Translations under genes and position numbers: made by a program | Source of the DNA: CAYRHS01 sp964424125 | GTDB taxonomy: Bacteria > Actinomycetota > Acidimicrobiia > IMCC26256 > JAOSJL01 | Length of the DNA stretch: 11,917 bases | NCBI GenBank assembly: GCA_964424125.1 | Contig: CAYRHS010000095.1 | Coordinates: 1-11,917, forward strand | Direction of reading: 5' to 3' | The notes under the pieces: generated by a model | What the model was told of the DNA's origin: nothing | The model's input: only the letters and a program-made list of their open reading frames with translations | Databases searched by the model: none | In this document: positions 1 to 8,504 of the stretch, in pieces | Layout: each line of letters opens with the position of its first letter | Numbering within the stretch: position 1 is the first letter of the stretch

Positions 1-237
1 CGACACCGGCGCGTCCGTCGGGTTGTCGGCGCCGCGCACGTAGATGCACCGGGCGGGGCACACCGCGGCACAGAGCTCGCAGCCGATGCACTTCTCCATG
101 CCGTCCTCGTAGCGGTTCAGCACGTGGCGGCCGTGGACGCGCGGTGGCTTGACCCGCTTCTCCTCGGGGTACTGGGTCGTGACCGGCTTCTTGAACATCT
201 GCTTGAGCGTCACCGTGAACCCGCTGAAGCGACCCAT
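1..237 (-). CDS. nuoI: NADH-quinone oxidoreductase subunit I, N-terminal part (cut by window edge)
   Basis: NuoI is the ferredoxin-like subunit of the complex I peripheral arm. It carries clusters N6a and N6b, which pass electrons from NuoG to NuoB. Only the first 79 residues are here and the gene runs off the left edge. The first cluster motif is visible at residues 50-61 (C50-x2-C53-x2-C56-x3-C60-P); the second lies outside the window. The N-terminus has the short amphipathic segment and basic stretch typical of NuoI before the first cluster. The ATG at 237 overlaps the nuoH stop by 1 nt (TGATG), which fixes the start. It is the last nuo gene visible; nuoJ-N probably follow to the left. The family is certain, but completeness cannot be judged. 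Confidence 0.93.
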   Translation of the reverse strand, partial: MGRFSGFTVTLKQMFKKPVTTQYPEEKRVKPPRVHGRHVLNRYEDGMEKCIGCELCAAVCPARCIYVRGADNPTDAPVS

Positions 238-1496
238 CAGCCGACCTCCTCGGGAGTCGGCTCGTCCAGTCCCTGCCGACCCGACATGGCGGCTGCGAGC
301 ACGCCGTACGCGAGCAGCGCCCCGCCGGCGACCAGGGGCACGACGGCCCAGAGGTTCCAGTCCTCCTCGCGTCCGACCACGACCGCAGCCGCGACCAGCG
401 CCCAGAGGATGGCGATCTCGATGAGGTACTTCCAGCCGACGGCCATGAGCTGGTCGTAGCGCAGGCGCGGGAGCGACGCCCGGACCCAGACGGTGCAGAA
501 CAGCAACGCCCAGAGCTTGAGCATGAACCAGACGATCGGCCACAGCCACGAGACGACCGAGATCTCCGGCCCGGCCGGGCCGCCGAGGAAGAGCGTGACC
601 GCGACCGCCGAGAGCGTGATCACGTTCATGAACTCGGCCAGGAAGAAGATCGCGAAGCGGATCCCCGTGTACTCGGTGTGGAAGCCGCCGACGAGCTCCT
701 GCTCCGCCTCGACCAGGTCGAACGGCGGGTGGTTGGTCTCCGCGATCGCGGCGATCAGGAAGATCACGAACGGCACCAGCGCCGGGAGCCAGAACCAGTC
801 GGTGACGATCGACTCCCAGCCGGACCAGCCCTGCTCGAGCACGATGCCTCGGGTCGAGAGCGTGTTGGCCTGGATGAGGACCCCCACCACGGCCAACCCC
901 AACGCGCCCTCGTAGCTCAGGAGCTGCGCGGACGACCGCACCGCCCCGAGCAGCGGGTACTTCGAGCGCGACGACCAGCCCGCGAGCATCACGCCGTAGA
1001 GCCCGATGCTCGACATGGCCAGGATGAACAGGACTCCGATCGGCAGGTCGGCGACCTGGAGGATCGTCGTCTTGCCGAAGATGGTGACCTCACCACCGAT
1101 CGGGATCAGCGAGAACGCGAGCAGCGCGGGCACGAGCGAGAGGTACGGGGCGAGGAGGTAGACGGGACGATCGGCCTCGTCGGGGATCATGTGCTCCTTG
1201 AAGAAGAGCTTGATCCCGTCGGCGAGGGTCTGGAGGATCCCGAAGGGCCCCGCCCGGTTCGGCCCGAGGCGGACCTGCATGCGCCCGATCACGCGGCGCA
1301 TGAACCAGATGTAGAGCATCACCGAGACGAGCAACAGCACGAAGACCAGGATCACCTTGACCGCGACGATGAGTCCCGCGGTCCAGTCGAGGTGACCGAA
1401 GAGCATGGGGTCGCCGCCCTGGTACGGGGCGGAGTCGAGCGTCGTCGGCGGCGCGGTCGACGTGGGCTCCGGGAGCGGGACCTGGGCGAGGATCAT
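237..1496 (-). CDS. nuoH: NADH-quinone oxidoreductase subunit H (ND1 homologue)
   Basis: NuoH is the membrane subunit that meets the peripheral arm, forms much of the quinone-access chamber, and links quinone reduction to proton pumping. The 419-residue product has about eight hydrophobic helices. Both family signatures are present: QVRLGPNRAGPFG at 74-86, and the acidic loop ETNHPPFDLVEAEQELVGG at 253-271 with the adjacent FHTEY. The start is the ATG at 1496, inside an ATGA overlap with the nuoG stop. It gives a 30-residue Pro/Thr-rich lead-in (MILAQVPLPEPTS...) before the usual first helix at about 40-65. An internal ATG at residue 31 would give a more conventional length, so the long start is likely but not certain. 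The C-terminal tail is short and acidic (PTPEEVG). Family assignment is secure. Confidence 0.96.
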   Translation of the reverse strand: MILAQVPLPEPTSTAPPTTLDSAPYQGGDPMLFGHLDWTAGLIVAVKVILVFVLLLVSVMLYIWFMRRVIGRMQVRLGPNRAGPFGILQTLADGIKLFFKEHMIPDEADRPVYLLAPYLSLVPALLAFSLIPIGGEVTIFGKTTILQVADLPIGVLFILAMSSIGLYGVMLAGWSSRSKYPLLGAVRSSAQLLSYEGALGLAVVGVLIQANTLSTRGIVLEQGWSGWESIVTDWFWLPALVPFVIFLIAAIAETNHPPFDLVEAEQELVGGFHTEYTGIRFAIFFLAEFMNVITLSAVAVTLFLGGPAGPEISVVSWLWPIVWFMLKLWALLFCTVWVRASLPRLRYDQLMAVGWKYLIEIAILWALVAAAVVVGREEDWNLWAVVPLVAGGALLAYGVLAAAMSGRQGLDEPTPEEVG

Positions 1497-4210
1497 CCGA
1501 CCGTCTCCACCCGGACGTCGGTCACCGGCGCCCCGGACTCGACGAGCTCTCCCGCCCCGCGCTCGTCGGGCTGGTGCCAGGCGAGGTAGGCGGTTCCCGC
1601 CGGCGTCGAGCGATCGGCCCGGACCCGGAGCACCGTCATGCCTCGAGCGCTGGTGACCTTCACGCGGTCGCCGTCACTCACGCCCAGACGGTCACGATCG
1701 GTGGGATGCACGTGGAGCACGGTTCCGGGCGCGAGCTCGGCGAGTGACGGGGACCTCTCCGTCACCCATCCGCCGTCGTAGAGGGCCCGGCCCACGACGA
1801 GTCGGAGCGCGTAGGAGTCGCGTGCCGGCGTGTCACGGCGCTCCGCGGCCCGGTCCCACACGTACACCGGCGGCGGCTCGGGAAGCTCCTCGTCGTCGTC
1901 CTCCGCTTCCGCGACGTCGTCGGTTTGCGGTTCTCCCCCCTCGCCGTTCCCGGAGGGCTCGCCGGCCGGTGTCGGCTGGGCGTCGCTCCCCGAGGGCAGG
2001 GGCTCCCAACTGACCGGTGCGATGCCGGCCGGGCCGTACTCGACCTCGTCCAGGTGCTCGCGTGCCGGCAGCACGACGCCGTCCCGAGCCCGGGCGAGCA
2101 GCGAGGCGTCGGCGCCCCGAAACGCCGAGGCCACGGCCGCGATCTCGTCCTGCACCTCTCCGACGTCGAGCAGGTCGAAATCCGAGCCCAGGCGCAGCGC
2201 GAGCTCGGCGGCGATCCGCCAGTCGGTCATGACGACACCGGGCGGCGCGACCTTGCGCCCGAGGCGCTGCACACGGCCTTCGAGATTGGTCGTGGTCCCC
2301 TCCTTCTCGCCCCAGAGCGCAACGGGGAGGAACACGTCGACGTGCTTGGTGGACTCGGACTCGAACGCGCCGACGGCCACCGTGAAGTCCACGGCCGCGA
2401 GCGCGTCGCGCGCCAGCGCCGCGTCGGGGAAGTCGGCTTCGGGCTCGCACCCGAGGAGGACCAGCGCCCGGACACGTCCCTCGACGGCGGCCCGGAGGAT
2501 GCCCGCCGCGTCGAGTCCCGGCTCGGCGGGAACGCCGCCCCAGGCGGTCTCGAACCACTCCCGGCCCTGCTCGGTCGCGACGCGGCCCGGGAGGAAGCCC
2601 GGCGTGAGGCCGAGGTCGAGCGCGCCGTGCACGTTGCCTCGCCGGAGCGCGGAGAGGAAGCGGGCGTCGGGGAGCTCGGCCAGGGCAGCCGCCGCGCGCG
2701 CGGCGGACGTCGCCGACTCGGCCAGCGAGGGCCGCCCGAGCACCACGACGATCGGGCCCTCGGCCGAGCCGAGGATCCGTCCTGCCTCGGCCACGGCGCC
2801 CGCGGTGCGGCCGCCCGGTGCGCCCTTCGACGCCGAGACGAGCTGTTCGGCCGTCACCCCGACGTCGCCGGGCGCGTGGCGGACGACCGCCGTCGCGACA
2901 CCGGTGAGCCCGTGGTCGCGCGCCGAGAGGTCCACCAGGGGCACGCCCAGCTCCTCGACGGCCCGGCGCAGCCGCAGGAAGAGCACCGGGAGCTCCTCTT
3001 TGAGGTCACCCGCGGCGAGCACGATCGCGCCGGCGCGCTCGACGTCCGCGATCTGCGCCCGGGGCAGGCCCATGACGACCTCCGGTGGGAGCCCGTCGCC
3101 CAGCTGGCAGTCGACGTGGTCGGTCTGGAGCACGCCCTTCGCCAGGCGCGACCAGGCATAGGCGTCCTCGTTGCTCCCCCGAGCACCCCCGAGCACCCCG
3201 ACCGCCGCGGGCCCGTGTGCGTTGCGGACGTCGACGAGGCCACCAGCGGTGGCGTCGAGAGCGTCGGGCCACGACACCGGCTGGAGCCGACCTTCACGGC
3301 GCATCATCGGCTCGGTGACGCGCCCCTCGGCGCGCACGGCTTCGTAGGAGAACCGGCCCTTGTCGCAGAGCCAGCCGTGGTTCACGGGCTCGGAGTCGAC
3401 GCCGAGCAGGCGGACGATCTGGTCCCGTGACGACTGGATCGCACCCCGGCAGCCGACCGCGCAGCTCGTGCACGATGTCTCGACCGTCTCGAGGTCCCAC
3501 GGCCGCGCCTTGAAGCGGTACGGCTGCGCGGTGAGCGCGCCGACCGGGCAGATCTGCACCGTGTTGCCCGAGAAGTAGGACGTGAAGGGCTGGTCGGGAT
3601 ACGTGATGATCTCGGTGTGCATCCCTCGGTCGCCGAAGTCGATGAGCGGATCTCCTGCGATCTCGTCGGCGAAGCGCGTACAGCGGCCGCACTGGATGCA
3701 CCGCTCGCGGTCGAGCATGACGAGGTCGCTGATCGGGATCGGCTTCTCCCAGTGGCGCTTCTCCTCGACGAAGCGCGACTCCCCGGGACCGAACGCCAGC
3801 GTCTGGTCCTGGAGCGGGCATTCGCCCCCGCGGTCGCAGACCGGGCAGTCGAGCGGGTGGTTGATGAGCAGCAGCTCGAGCACGCCGTCCTGTGCCTTCT
3901 GCACCCCGGCCGACGCGGTGCTCACGACCATCCCGTCGGCCACGGGCGTGGCACAGCTGATCTGGAGGCCGCGCATCCCCTCGATCTCGACCAGGCACAT
4001 GCGGCACATGCCCACCGGCTTGAGACGCTCGTGGTAGCAGAACCGCGGGATGTAGGTCCCGTGCCGCTCGGCGACGGCGATGAGCAGCTCGCCGTTGGCC
4101 GCGGTGACCTCCTTGCCGTCGATGGTGAGGGTCACCTCGTCGGGCCCCTTGGGCTTCGGCATCGAGTACTCGTGCATCGACGGCCACTGCGAGATGGGCA
4201 CGTTCGTCAT
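1493..4210 (-). CDS. nuoG: NADH-quinone oxidoreductase subunit G (75 kDa Fe-S subunit)
   Basis: NuoG is the largest peripheral-arm subunit and carries part of the Fe-S relay from NuoF to NuoI. The product has 905 residues. A [2Fe-2S] ferredoxin-like domain (about 25-105) holds the N1b ligands C58, C69, C72 and C86. The His-Cys motif HPLDCPVCDRGGEC supplies N5 (H118, C122, C125, C131). C171, C174, C177 and C221 fit N4. C247, C250, C254 and C282 match the extra N7 cluster found in only some bacterial NuoG proteins. A molybdopterin-oxidoreductase-like domain follows (about 300-725); it is inactive as an enzyme in this family. Next come an acidic low-complexity linker (about 740-797) and a C-terminal molybdopterin-dinucleotide-binding-like domain (about 798-905). 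The ATG at 4210 overlaps the nuoF stop (ATGA). The 24 residues before the ferredoxin domain look nonconserved. Confidence 0.96.
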   Translation of the reverse strand: MTNVPISQWPSMHEYSMPKPKGPDEVTLTIDGKEVTAANGELLIAVAERHGTYIPRFCYHERLKPVGMCRMCLVEIEGMRGLQISCATPVADGMVVSTASAGVQKAQDGVLELLLINHPLDCPVCDRGGECPLQDQTLAFGPGESRFVEEKRHWEKPIPISDLVMLDRERCIQCGRCTRFADEIAGDPLIDFGDRGMHTEIITYPDQPFTSYFSGNTVQICPVGALTAQPYRFKARPWDLETVETSCTSCAVGCRGAIQSSRDQIVRLLGVDSEPVNHGWLCDKGRFSYEAVRAEGRVTEPMMRREGRLQPVSWPDALDATAGGLVDVRNAHGPAAVGVLGGARGSNEDAYAWSRLAKGVLQTDHVDCQLGDGLPPEVVMGLPRAQIADVERAGAIVLAAGDLKEELPVLFLRLRRAVEELGVPLVDLSARDHGLTGVATAVVRHAPGDVGVTAEQLVSASKGAPGGRTAGAVAEAGRILGSAEGPIVVVLGRPSLAESATSAARAAAALAELPDARFLSALRRGNVHGALDLGLTPGFLPGRVATEQGREWFETAWGGVPAEPGLDAAGILRAAVEGRVRALVLLGCEPEADFPDAALARDALAAVDFTVAVGAFESESTKHVDVFLPVALWGEKEGTTTNLEGRVQRLGRKVAPPGVVMTDWRIAAELALRLGSDFDLLDVGEVQDEIAAVASAFRGADASLLARARDGVVLPAREHLDEVEYGPAGIAPVSWEPLPSGSDAQPTPAGEPSGNGEGGEPQTDDVAEAEDDDEELPEPPPVYVWDRAAERRDTPARDSYALRLVVGRALYDGGWVTERSPSLAELAPGTVLHVHPTDRDRLGVSDGDRVKVTSARGMTVLRVRADRSTPAGTAYLAWHQPDERGAGELVESGAPVTDVRVETVG

Positions 4211-5574
4211 GCGCCACCCCCGGCTGCCGGTCCGGCCGGGACGACCGGGCCCCTCGGGACCGGTGGTGGCTCCTCGCCCGCCGGCACCGTCGGCTTGCCG
4301 AAGCGGGCCTCGATCTCGTCACGGAAGAACCGATCGAGGCTCACCACCGCGGACACGACGCTCGGGCCGAGCGCGCAGATCGTGGTCTGGGCGAACGGCG
4401 CGTTCAACCCCGGACAGAGGTGGTCGCCGACGTCGAGGAGCAGCTCCAGGTCCTCGGGCCGGCCCTGCCCGTGTGACATGCGATAGAGGATCTTCTCCAG
4501 CCAGCCTGAGCCTTCGCGGCACGGCGTGCACTTGCCGCACGACTCGTGGGCGAAGAACTTGAGGACGCGCCACGCGACGAGCAGCGGGTCGACGGTCTCG
4601 TCGTAGACCATGACCGCGCCCGAGCCCAGCATGGACTTGTACTCGTTCTGCACGACGTCCATGTCGAGCGGGACCTCGAGATGGTCGGCGGTGAGCCAGG
4701 GCGCCGACACGCCGCCGGGGATGAAGAACTTGAGGTCCCGACCGCTCCGAATCCCGCCCGCGAGGTCGTAGATGAGCCCCCGGAAGGTGGTGCCGAGCTC
4801 CACCTCGTAGTTGCCGGGCCGCTCGACGTGACCCGACACCGAGAAGATGCGGGTCCCGGTCGACTTCCCGACGCCGAGGCTCCCGTACCACTCCCCGCCC
4901 CGGTCGATGATCGCTGGCAGCGACGAGAGGGTCTCGACGTTGTTCACCACCGTCGGGCTGGCGTAGAGGCCCTGGGCGGCGGGGAACGGCGGCTTGACTC
5001 GGGGCATGGCCCGCTCACCCTCCAGGCTGGACAGCAACCCGGTCTCGTCACCCGCGATGTAGGCACCCGCGCCTCGGTGGACGACGACGTCGAGGTCGAA
5101 GCCCGAGTCGAGGATGTTCTCGCCGAGGACGTTGCGCTCCGTCGCCTCCTGCACCGCGCGCTCGAGACGCTCGGTGCCGAGCGCGAACTCGCCCCGGATG
5201 TAGATGAACGCCTTGCTCGTCTGGATGGAGCGCGCCGCGATGGCGACGCCCTCGAGGAGCTGGTGGGGGTCACCCTCGATGAGCATGTGGTCCTTGAACG
5301 TCGACGGCTCACCTTCGTCGGCGTTGCAAGCGAGGTACCGGGGCTCGGTGACCTCGTCGCCCAGGAACGACCACTTCGTCGCCGCAGGGAACCCGGCGCC
5401 CCCACGGCCGCGCAGGCCTGAGGCCTTGACCTGTTCCTCGCGGATGTCCGCGGGCGTCATCGTCACGGCCTTGCGGAGCGCGTCGTACCCCCCGGTCGCC
5501 AGGTACCGCTCGATCGTCCACGAGTCGTCGGGATGTTCACGCAGGCGCTTGGTGGTGATGCGGGTCTCGGGCAT
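4207..5574 (-). CDS. nuoF: NADH-quinone oxidoreductase subunit F (51 kDa, NADH/FMN-binding)
   Basis: NuoF oxidises NADH: it binds NADH and FMN and passes electrons to cluster N3. The 455-residue product has the glycine-rich FMN/NADH motif GRGGAGFP at 56-63, the conserved NADEGEPSTFKD at 84-95, a GAGAYIAGDETGLLSSLEG region around 168-186, and the N3 ligands C346, C349, C352 (ESCGKCTPCREG) with C400. C387 is an additional cysteine nearby. The start is the ATG at 5574, overlapping the nuoE stop as TGATG. The same frame stays open far upstream, but only because it runs antisense-free through nuoE and nuoD; homology begins at MPETRITTKRL. The last 25 or so residues are a Pro/Gly/Ala tail (PAGEEPPPVPRGPVV...), probably disordered. 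Family assignment is secure. Confidence 0.97.
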   Translation of the reverse strand: MPETRITTKRLREHPDDSWTIERYLATGGYDALRKAVTMTPADIREEQVKASGLRGRGGAGFPAATKWSFLGDEVTEPRYLACNADEGEPSTFKDHMLIEGDPHQLLEGVAIAARSIQTSKAFIYIRGEFALGTERLERAVQEATERNVLGENILDSGFDLDVVVHRGAGAYIAGDETGLLSSLEGERAMPRVKPPFPAAQGLYASPTVVNNVETLSSLPAIIDRGGEWYGSLGVGKSTGTRIFSVSGHVERPGNYEVELGTTFRGLIYDLAGGIRSGRDLKFFIPGGVSAPWLTADHLEVPLDMDVVQNEYKSMLGSGAVMVYDETVDPLLVAWRVLKFFAHESCGKCTPCREGSGWLEKILYRMSHGQGRPEDLELLLDVGDHLCPGLNAPFAQTTICALGPSVVSAVVSLDRFFRDEIEARFGKPTVPAGEEPPPVPRGPVVPAGPAAGGGA

Positions 5575-6092
5575 CAGCCACCGTCCTTCGACGCGGACGA
5601 CACCGCGATCCGTCCACCCGAGATGCCCCGCAACTCGCGCTTGCCGCTCCGGTACTCCTCCACGACCTGTTCCGCCTCCCCGTGCGAGACGCGGCCGTGG
5701 AAGTCGTAGTTCACCTGCATCACGGGCGCGGTGTCGCACGCCGCGAGGCACTCGACCTCCTCGACGAAGACCTCGTCGTCGTCGGCGTAGCGGTCCCGCA
5801 GGTGCTCGTAGAGCTCGGGCCCACCGCATACGAGGCAGGTGACGTTGGTGCACACCGAGACCACGAGTCGACCGACTGGTTCCCGCTTGAACATCGTGTA
5901 GAAGGAGCAGATCCCCAACACCTGCGCGGCCGAGAGGTCGAGGAGCGTCGCGATCTCCTCCATCGCCTCGGGGGTGACCCAACCGTCCTGGTCCTGCGCG
6001 AGGTGGAGCAGCGGGAGCACCGCCGAGCGCTTGAAGGGATAGCGCCCGATGATCTCGCGCGCTCGCGCGGCGTTGCGTGCGTCGAAGGCCAT
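5574..6092 (-). CDS. nuoE: NADH-quinone oxidoreductase subunit E (24 kDa, [2Fe-2S] N1a)
   Basis: NuoE is the thioredoxin-like partner of NuoF and carries the off-path [2Fe-2S] cluster N1a. The product has 172 residues, the usual size for this subunit. An N-terminal helical part contains LLHLAQDQDGWVTPEAM at about 28-44 and LGICSFYTMF at 59-68, both typical of the family. The four cluster ligands are C81 and C86 (CTNVTC) and C115 and C119 (CLAAC). The C-terminal 20 or so residues (GISGGRIAVSSASKDGG) are variable. The start is the ATG at 6092, overlapping the nuoD stop as TGATG. It is a separate gene from nuoF, with which it forms the NADH dehydrogenase module. Confidence 0.97.
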   Translation of the reverse strand: MAFDARNAARAREIIGRYPFKRSAVLPLLHLAQDQDGWVTPEAMEEIATLLDLSAAQVLGICSFYTMFKREPVGRLVVSVCTNVTCLVCGGPELYEHLRDRYADDDEVFVEEVECLAACDTAPVMQVNYDFHGRVSHGEAEQVVEEYRSGKRELRGISGGRIAVSSASKDGG

Positions 6093-7477
6093 CAGCGGTC
6101 GACCTCGCCCATGATCGGGTCGACGCTCGAGATCGCGGCGATGGCGTCGGCGATGAGCGAGTCGCGAAGCATCGGTTCCATGGTCTGGAGGTTGTTGATC
6201 GACGGCCCCCGGATGTGGAGGCGAGCGGGCTTGGGACTCCCGTCGGCGACGATGTAGCAGCCGATCTCGCCCCGGGGCGACTCGACCGCGACGTACGTCT
6301 CACCGGCCGGCACGCGGAAGCCTTCGGTGAAGAGCTTGAAGTGGTGGATGATCGCTTCCATCGACTCGTAGATGCGCGCTCGCGGTGGCGGCGTGACCTT
6401 CCGATCGTCGCTGCGGTAATCGCCGGTGGGCATCCGCTCGACGCACTGGCGGACGATCTTCGCCGACTCGTAGATCTCGTAGAGCCGGATGCGGAAGCGG
6501 TCGAAGCAGTCGCCGTTGTCCGTGTAGACGACCTCGAAGTCCACGTCGTCGTACGCGAGGTAGGGCTGGGCCTTGCGGAGGTCCCAGGCGAACCCCGTGG
6601 AACGCAGGATCGGACCACTCGCGTTCACGGCGAGCGCTTCCTCGGTCGTGATCGTCCCGACCCCCACCATCCGTTCGAGCCAGATCGGGTTCTCCACCAG
6701 GAGGTCTTCGTAGTCCGGCAGGTTGTGCTCGACGAGCTCGCACAGCTCGATCGCGTCGTCCTCCCAGCCGTCGTGGAGATCGGCCGCGACGCCCCCGGGG
6801 CGGATGTAGTCGTTGTTCATCCGCAGACCGGTGACCTTCTCGATGAAGCGGAGCGTCTCTTCGCGTTCGCGCCAGCCGTAGAGCATCATCGAGAGCGCGC
6901 CGATGTCGAGGCCGTTCGTCGCCTGGAACAGGAGGTGCGACGCCATGCGGTTCAACTCGGCCATCATCGTGCGGATCCACGTGGCGCGCGGTGGGACCTC
7001 GAGGTCGAGGAGTCGCTCCACCGCCAGCGAGTAGACGAGCTCGTTCGAGAGCGGCGAGGCGTAGTCCATCCGCGTGACGTTGGTGGCTCCCTGGACGTAC
7101 GTGAGCTCCTCGCCGGTCTTCTCCATCCCCGTGTGCAGGTACCCGACGACGGGCTTGACGCGAACGATGCGTTCGCCGTCGAGCTCGACCATCACGCGCA
7201 ACACGCCGTGCGTGGACGGGTGCTGCGGACCGAAGTTCACGATCATGGTCTCGTCGGACTCGGGCCACGGGCCCGGGGTCAGGACCAGCTCGCGCTCGTC
7301 GACCGAGCGCGCCTCCATCTCCTGTTGGCCCTCGTCCGTCTGGTGCAAGAGCCGGGCGTCCTCGCGCTCCGCGCTCTCGCGCACCTCGCGCGTGAACTCG
7401 TCCTCGACCTCGCGCAGCTCCTCCGGGGTGGCGACGTCGTCGGACGAGCGCTTCGCGGGCGCGGCAGGGTCGGTCAT
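6092..7477 (-). CDS. nuoD: NADH-quinone oxidoreductase subunit D (49 kDa subunit)
   Basis: NuoD, together with NuoB, forms the quinone-reducing site at the end of the peripheral arm; it descends from the large subunit of NiFe hydrogenases but lacks the metal site. The product has 461 residues. The family core starts near residue 76 with MIVNFGPQHPSTHG. H90 and Y139 (TRMDYAS) are 49 residues apart and correspond to the quinone-contacting His and Tyr known from the Thermus enzyme. The C-terminus ends in the conserved DPIMGEVDR. The start at ATG 7477, inside an ATGA overlap with nuoC, adds about 70 mostly charged residues before the core, longer than in many homologues. nuoC is a separate gene rather than fused to nuoD as in E. 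coli. Confidence 0.97.
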   Translation of the reverse strand: MTDPAAPAKRSSDDVATPEELREVEDEFTREVRESAEREDARLLHQTDEGQQEMEARSVDERELVLTPGPWPESDETMIVNFGPQHPSTHGVLRVMVELDGERIVRVKPVVGYLHTGMEKTGEELTYVQGATNVTRMDYASPLSNELVYSLAVERLLDLEVPPRATWIRTMMAELNRMASHLLFQATNGLDIGALSMMLYGWREREETLRFIEKVTGLRMNNDYIRPGGVAADLHDGWEDDAIELCELVEHNLPDYEDLLVENPIWLERMVGVGTITTEEALAVNASGPILRSTGFAWDLRKAQPYLAYDDVDFEVVYTDNGDCFDRFRIRLYEIYESAKIVRQCVERMPTGDYRSDDRKVTPPPRARIYESMEAIIHHFKLFTEGFRVPAGETYVAVESPRGEIGCYIVADGSPKPARLHIRGPSINNLQTMEPMLRDSLIADAIAAISSVDPIMGEVDR

Positions 7478-7983
7478 CGGGGACCCGGGTCCTCCTTGAA
7501 GGTGACGGGAACGGAGCTCGGGGCGTCGTCCTTGCGAAGCGGCCAACCGACCCAGTCCTCGGGCATCAGGATGCGCGTGAGGTCAGGGTGGCCCGAGAGC
7601 TCGATGCCGTACAGGTCGTAGACCTCACGCTCGGCGAAGTTCACCCCCGGGAACGCGCCGGTGAGGCTGGCGAGCGACGGGTCGCTCGCGGGCACTTGCG
7701 CGATCACTCGGACGCGGCGATTCCGCTCGTGCGAGAGGAAGTTGGCCACGACCTCGAATCGTTCCGGCTCGACGCCGTCCACGTCGACGCGCGCCTCGTC
7801 GAGCAGATGGTCGACCGCCGTGACGTCGACGCACTGCGTGAACTGCTGCTCGTCCCGCAGGAACGTCGCGACGTCGGCCCATTGCTCGCGGCCGACGTAG
7901 ACGACGGGTTGTCCGTGCGAGTCGCGGAACACCGCGCCCTCGAACCGATCGCACAGCGCGGTGGCGATTTCGTCTGCGCTCAC
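7474..7983 (-). CDS. nuoC: NADH-quinone oxidoreductase subunit C (30 kDa subunit)
   Basis: NuoC is a structural subunit of the peripheral arm that packs against NuoD. The 169-residue product is the usual size for a stand-alone NuoC. The family signature is at residues 117-135 (EREVYDLYGIELSGHPDL), followed by RILMPEDWVGWPLRKD at 137-152. The start is a GTG at 7983 within a GTGA overlap with the nuoB stop. I see no in-frame ATG start that keeps the N-terminal domain. The gene ends inside nuoD (ATGA). Confidence 0.96.
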   Translation of the reverse strand: MSADEIATALCDRFEGAVFRDSHGQPVVYVGREQWADVATFLRDEQQFTQCVDVTAVDHLLDEARVDVDGVEPERFEVVANFLSHERNRRVRVIAQVPASDPSLASLTGAFPGVNFAEREVYDLYGIELSGHPDLTRILMPEDWVGWPLRKDDAPSSVPVTFKEDPGPR

Positions 7984-8504
7984 GCCGGGACGTCCTCGAT
8001 CTGGATGCCCGCGCCCGCGCCGCGCTCGTCGCGCCGGCGCATCAGCTCACCGGTGTGGATCTGCTCGTGGAGCTCGAGGATGCCGTGCAGCAGCGTCTCG
8101 GGATGCGGCGGGCAGCCGGGTACGTACACGTCGACCGGCACGATCTGGTCGACGCCCTGGACCAGCGCGTAGTTGTTGAACATCCCACCGGTGCTCGCGC
8201 AGACGCCCATGGAGATCACCCACTTGGGCTCGACCATCTGGTCGTAGACCTGCCGAAGCACGGGGGCCATCTTCTGGCTGACCCGCCCGGCGACGATCAT
8301 GAGGTCGGCCTGGCGCGGGCTGGGGCGAAACACCTCCATCCCGTAACGGGCGATGTCGTAGTGCGCGCCACCCGCGGCCATCATCTCGAGCGCGCAACAC
8401 GCGAGCCCGAAGGTGGCCGGCCAGACGGAATGGCGACGCGCCCACTTGACGAGATCCTCGAGTCGGCCCGTCAGGAAGTTGTACGGGATGGCGTCGAGCG
8501 CCAC
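7980..8504 (-). CDS. nuoB: NADH-quinone oxidoreductase subunit B (PSST, cluster N2)
   Basis: NuoB holds cluster N2, the final Fe-S centre that reduces quinone. The product has 174 residues. The tandem cysteines C36-C37 (GLACCALE), C102 (GVCASTGG) and C131 (PGCPPHPE) are the four N2 ligands. The hydrophobic, basic N-terminal stretch (LEDLVKWARRHSVWPATFG) is family-typical and lines the quinone site. The C-terminus is a short charged tail (RRRDERGAGAG). The start is a GTG at 8504 that shares one base with the nuoA TAG stop (TAGTG), so reinitiation from nuoA is likely. Confidence 0.97.
   Translation of the reverse strand: MALDAIPYNFLTGRLEDLVKWARRHSVWPATFGLACCALEMMAAGGAHYDIARYGMEVFRPSPRQADLMIVAGRVSQKMAPVLRQVYDQMVEPKWVISMGVCASTGGMFNNYALVQGVDQIVPVDVYVPGCPPHPETLLHGILELHEQIHTGELMRRRDERGAGAGIQIEDVPA

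Noticed and set aside
678..1589. Long plus-strand open frame antisense to nuoH
   Set aside because: The product is a charged Arg/Glu/Asp/His-rich string with no domain, as expected opposite a GC-rich gene. The nuoH signatures are clear on the other strand.
3178..3200. Two tandem copies of a GAGCACCCCC-like decamer
   Set aside because: It lies within nuoG coding for a Gly-rich loop. Two short copies are expected by chance at this GC content.
1830..3430. Plus-strand open frames antisense to nuoG
   Set aside because: Low-complexity Ser/Arg/Pro products without family motifs. They are shadows of nuoG codon bias.
1493..4210. Molybdopterin oxidoreductase such as formate dehydrogenase
   Set aside because: The N1b, N5 and N4 ligand sets and the place within nuo identify NuoG. 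The molybdopterin-like domain is vestigial in this family.
5575..6618. Upstream continuation of the nuoF frame
   Set aside because: It overlaps nuoE and nuoD in another frame and encodes Ser/Arg-rich sequence. NuoF homology starts at the ATG at 5574.
6077..7621. 514-codon plus-strand frame antisense to nuoD
   Set aside because: Length comes from GC-rich codon use. The product is Arg/Val/Asp/His-rich with no motif, while nuoD is unmistakable.
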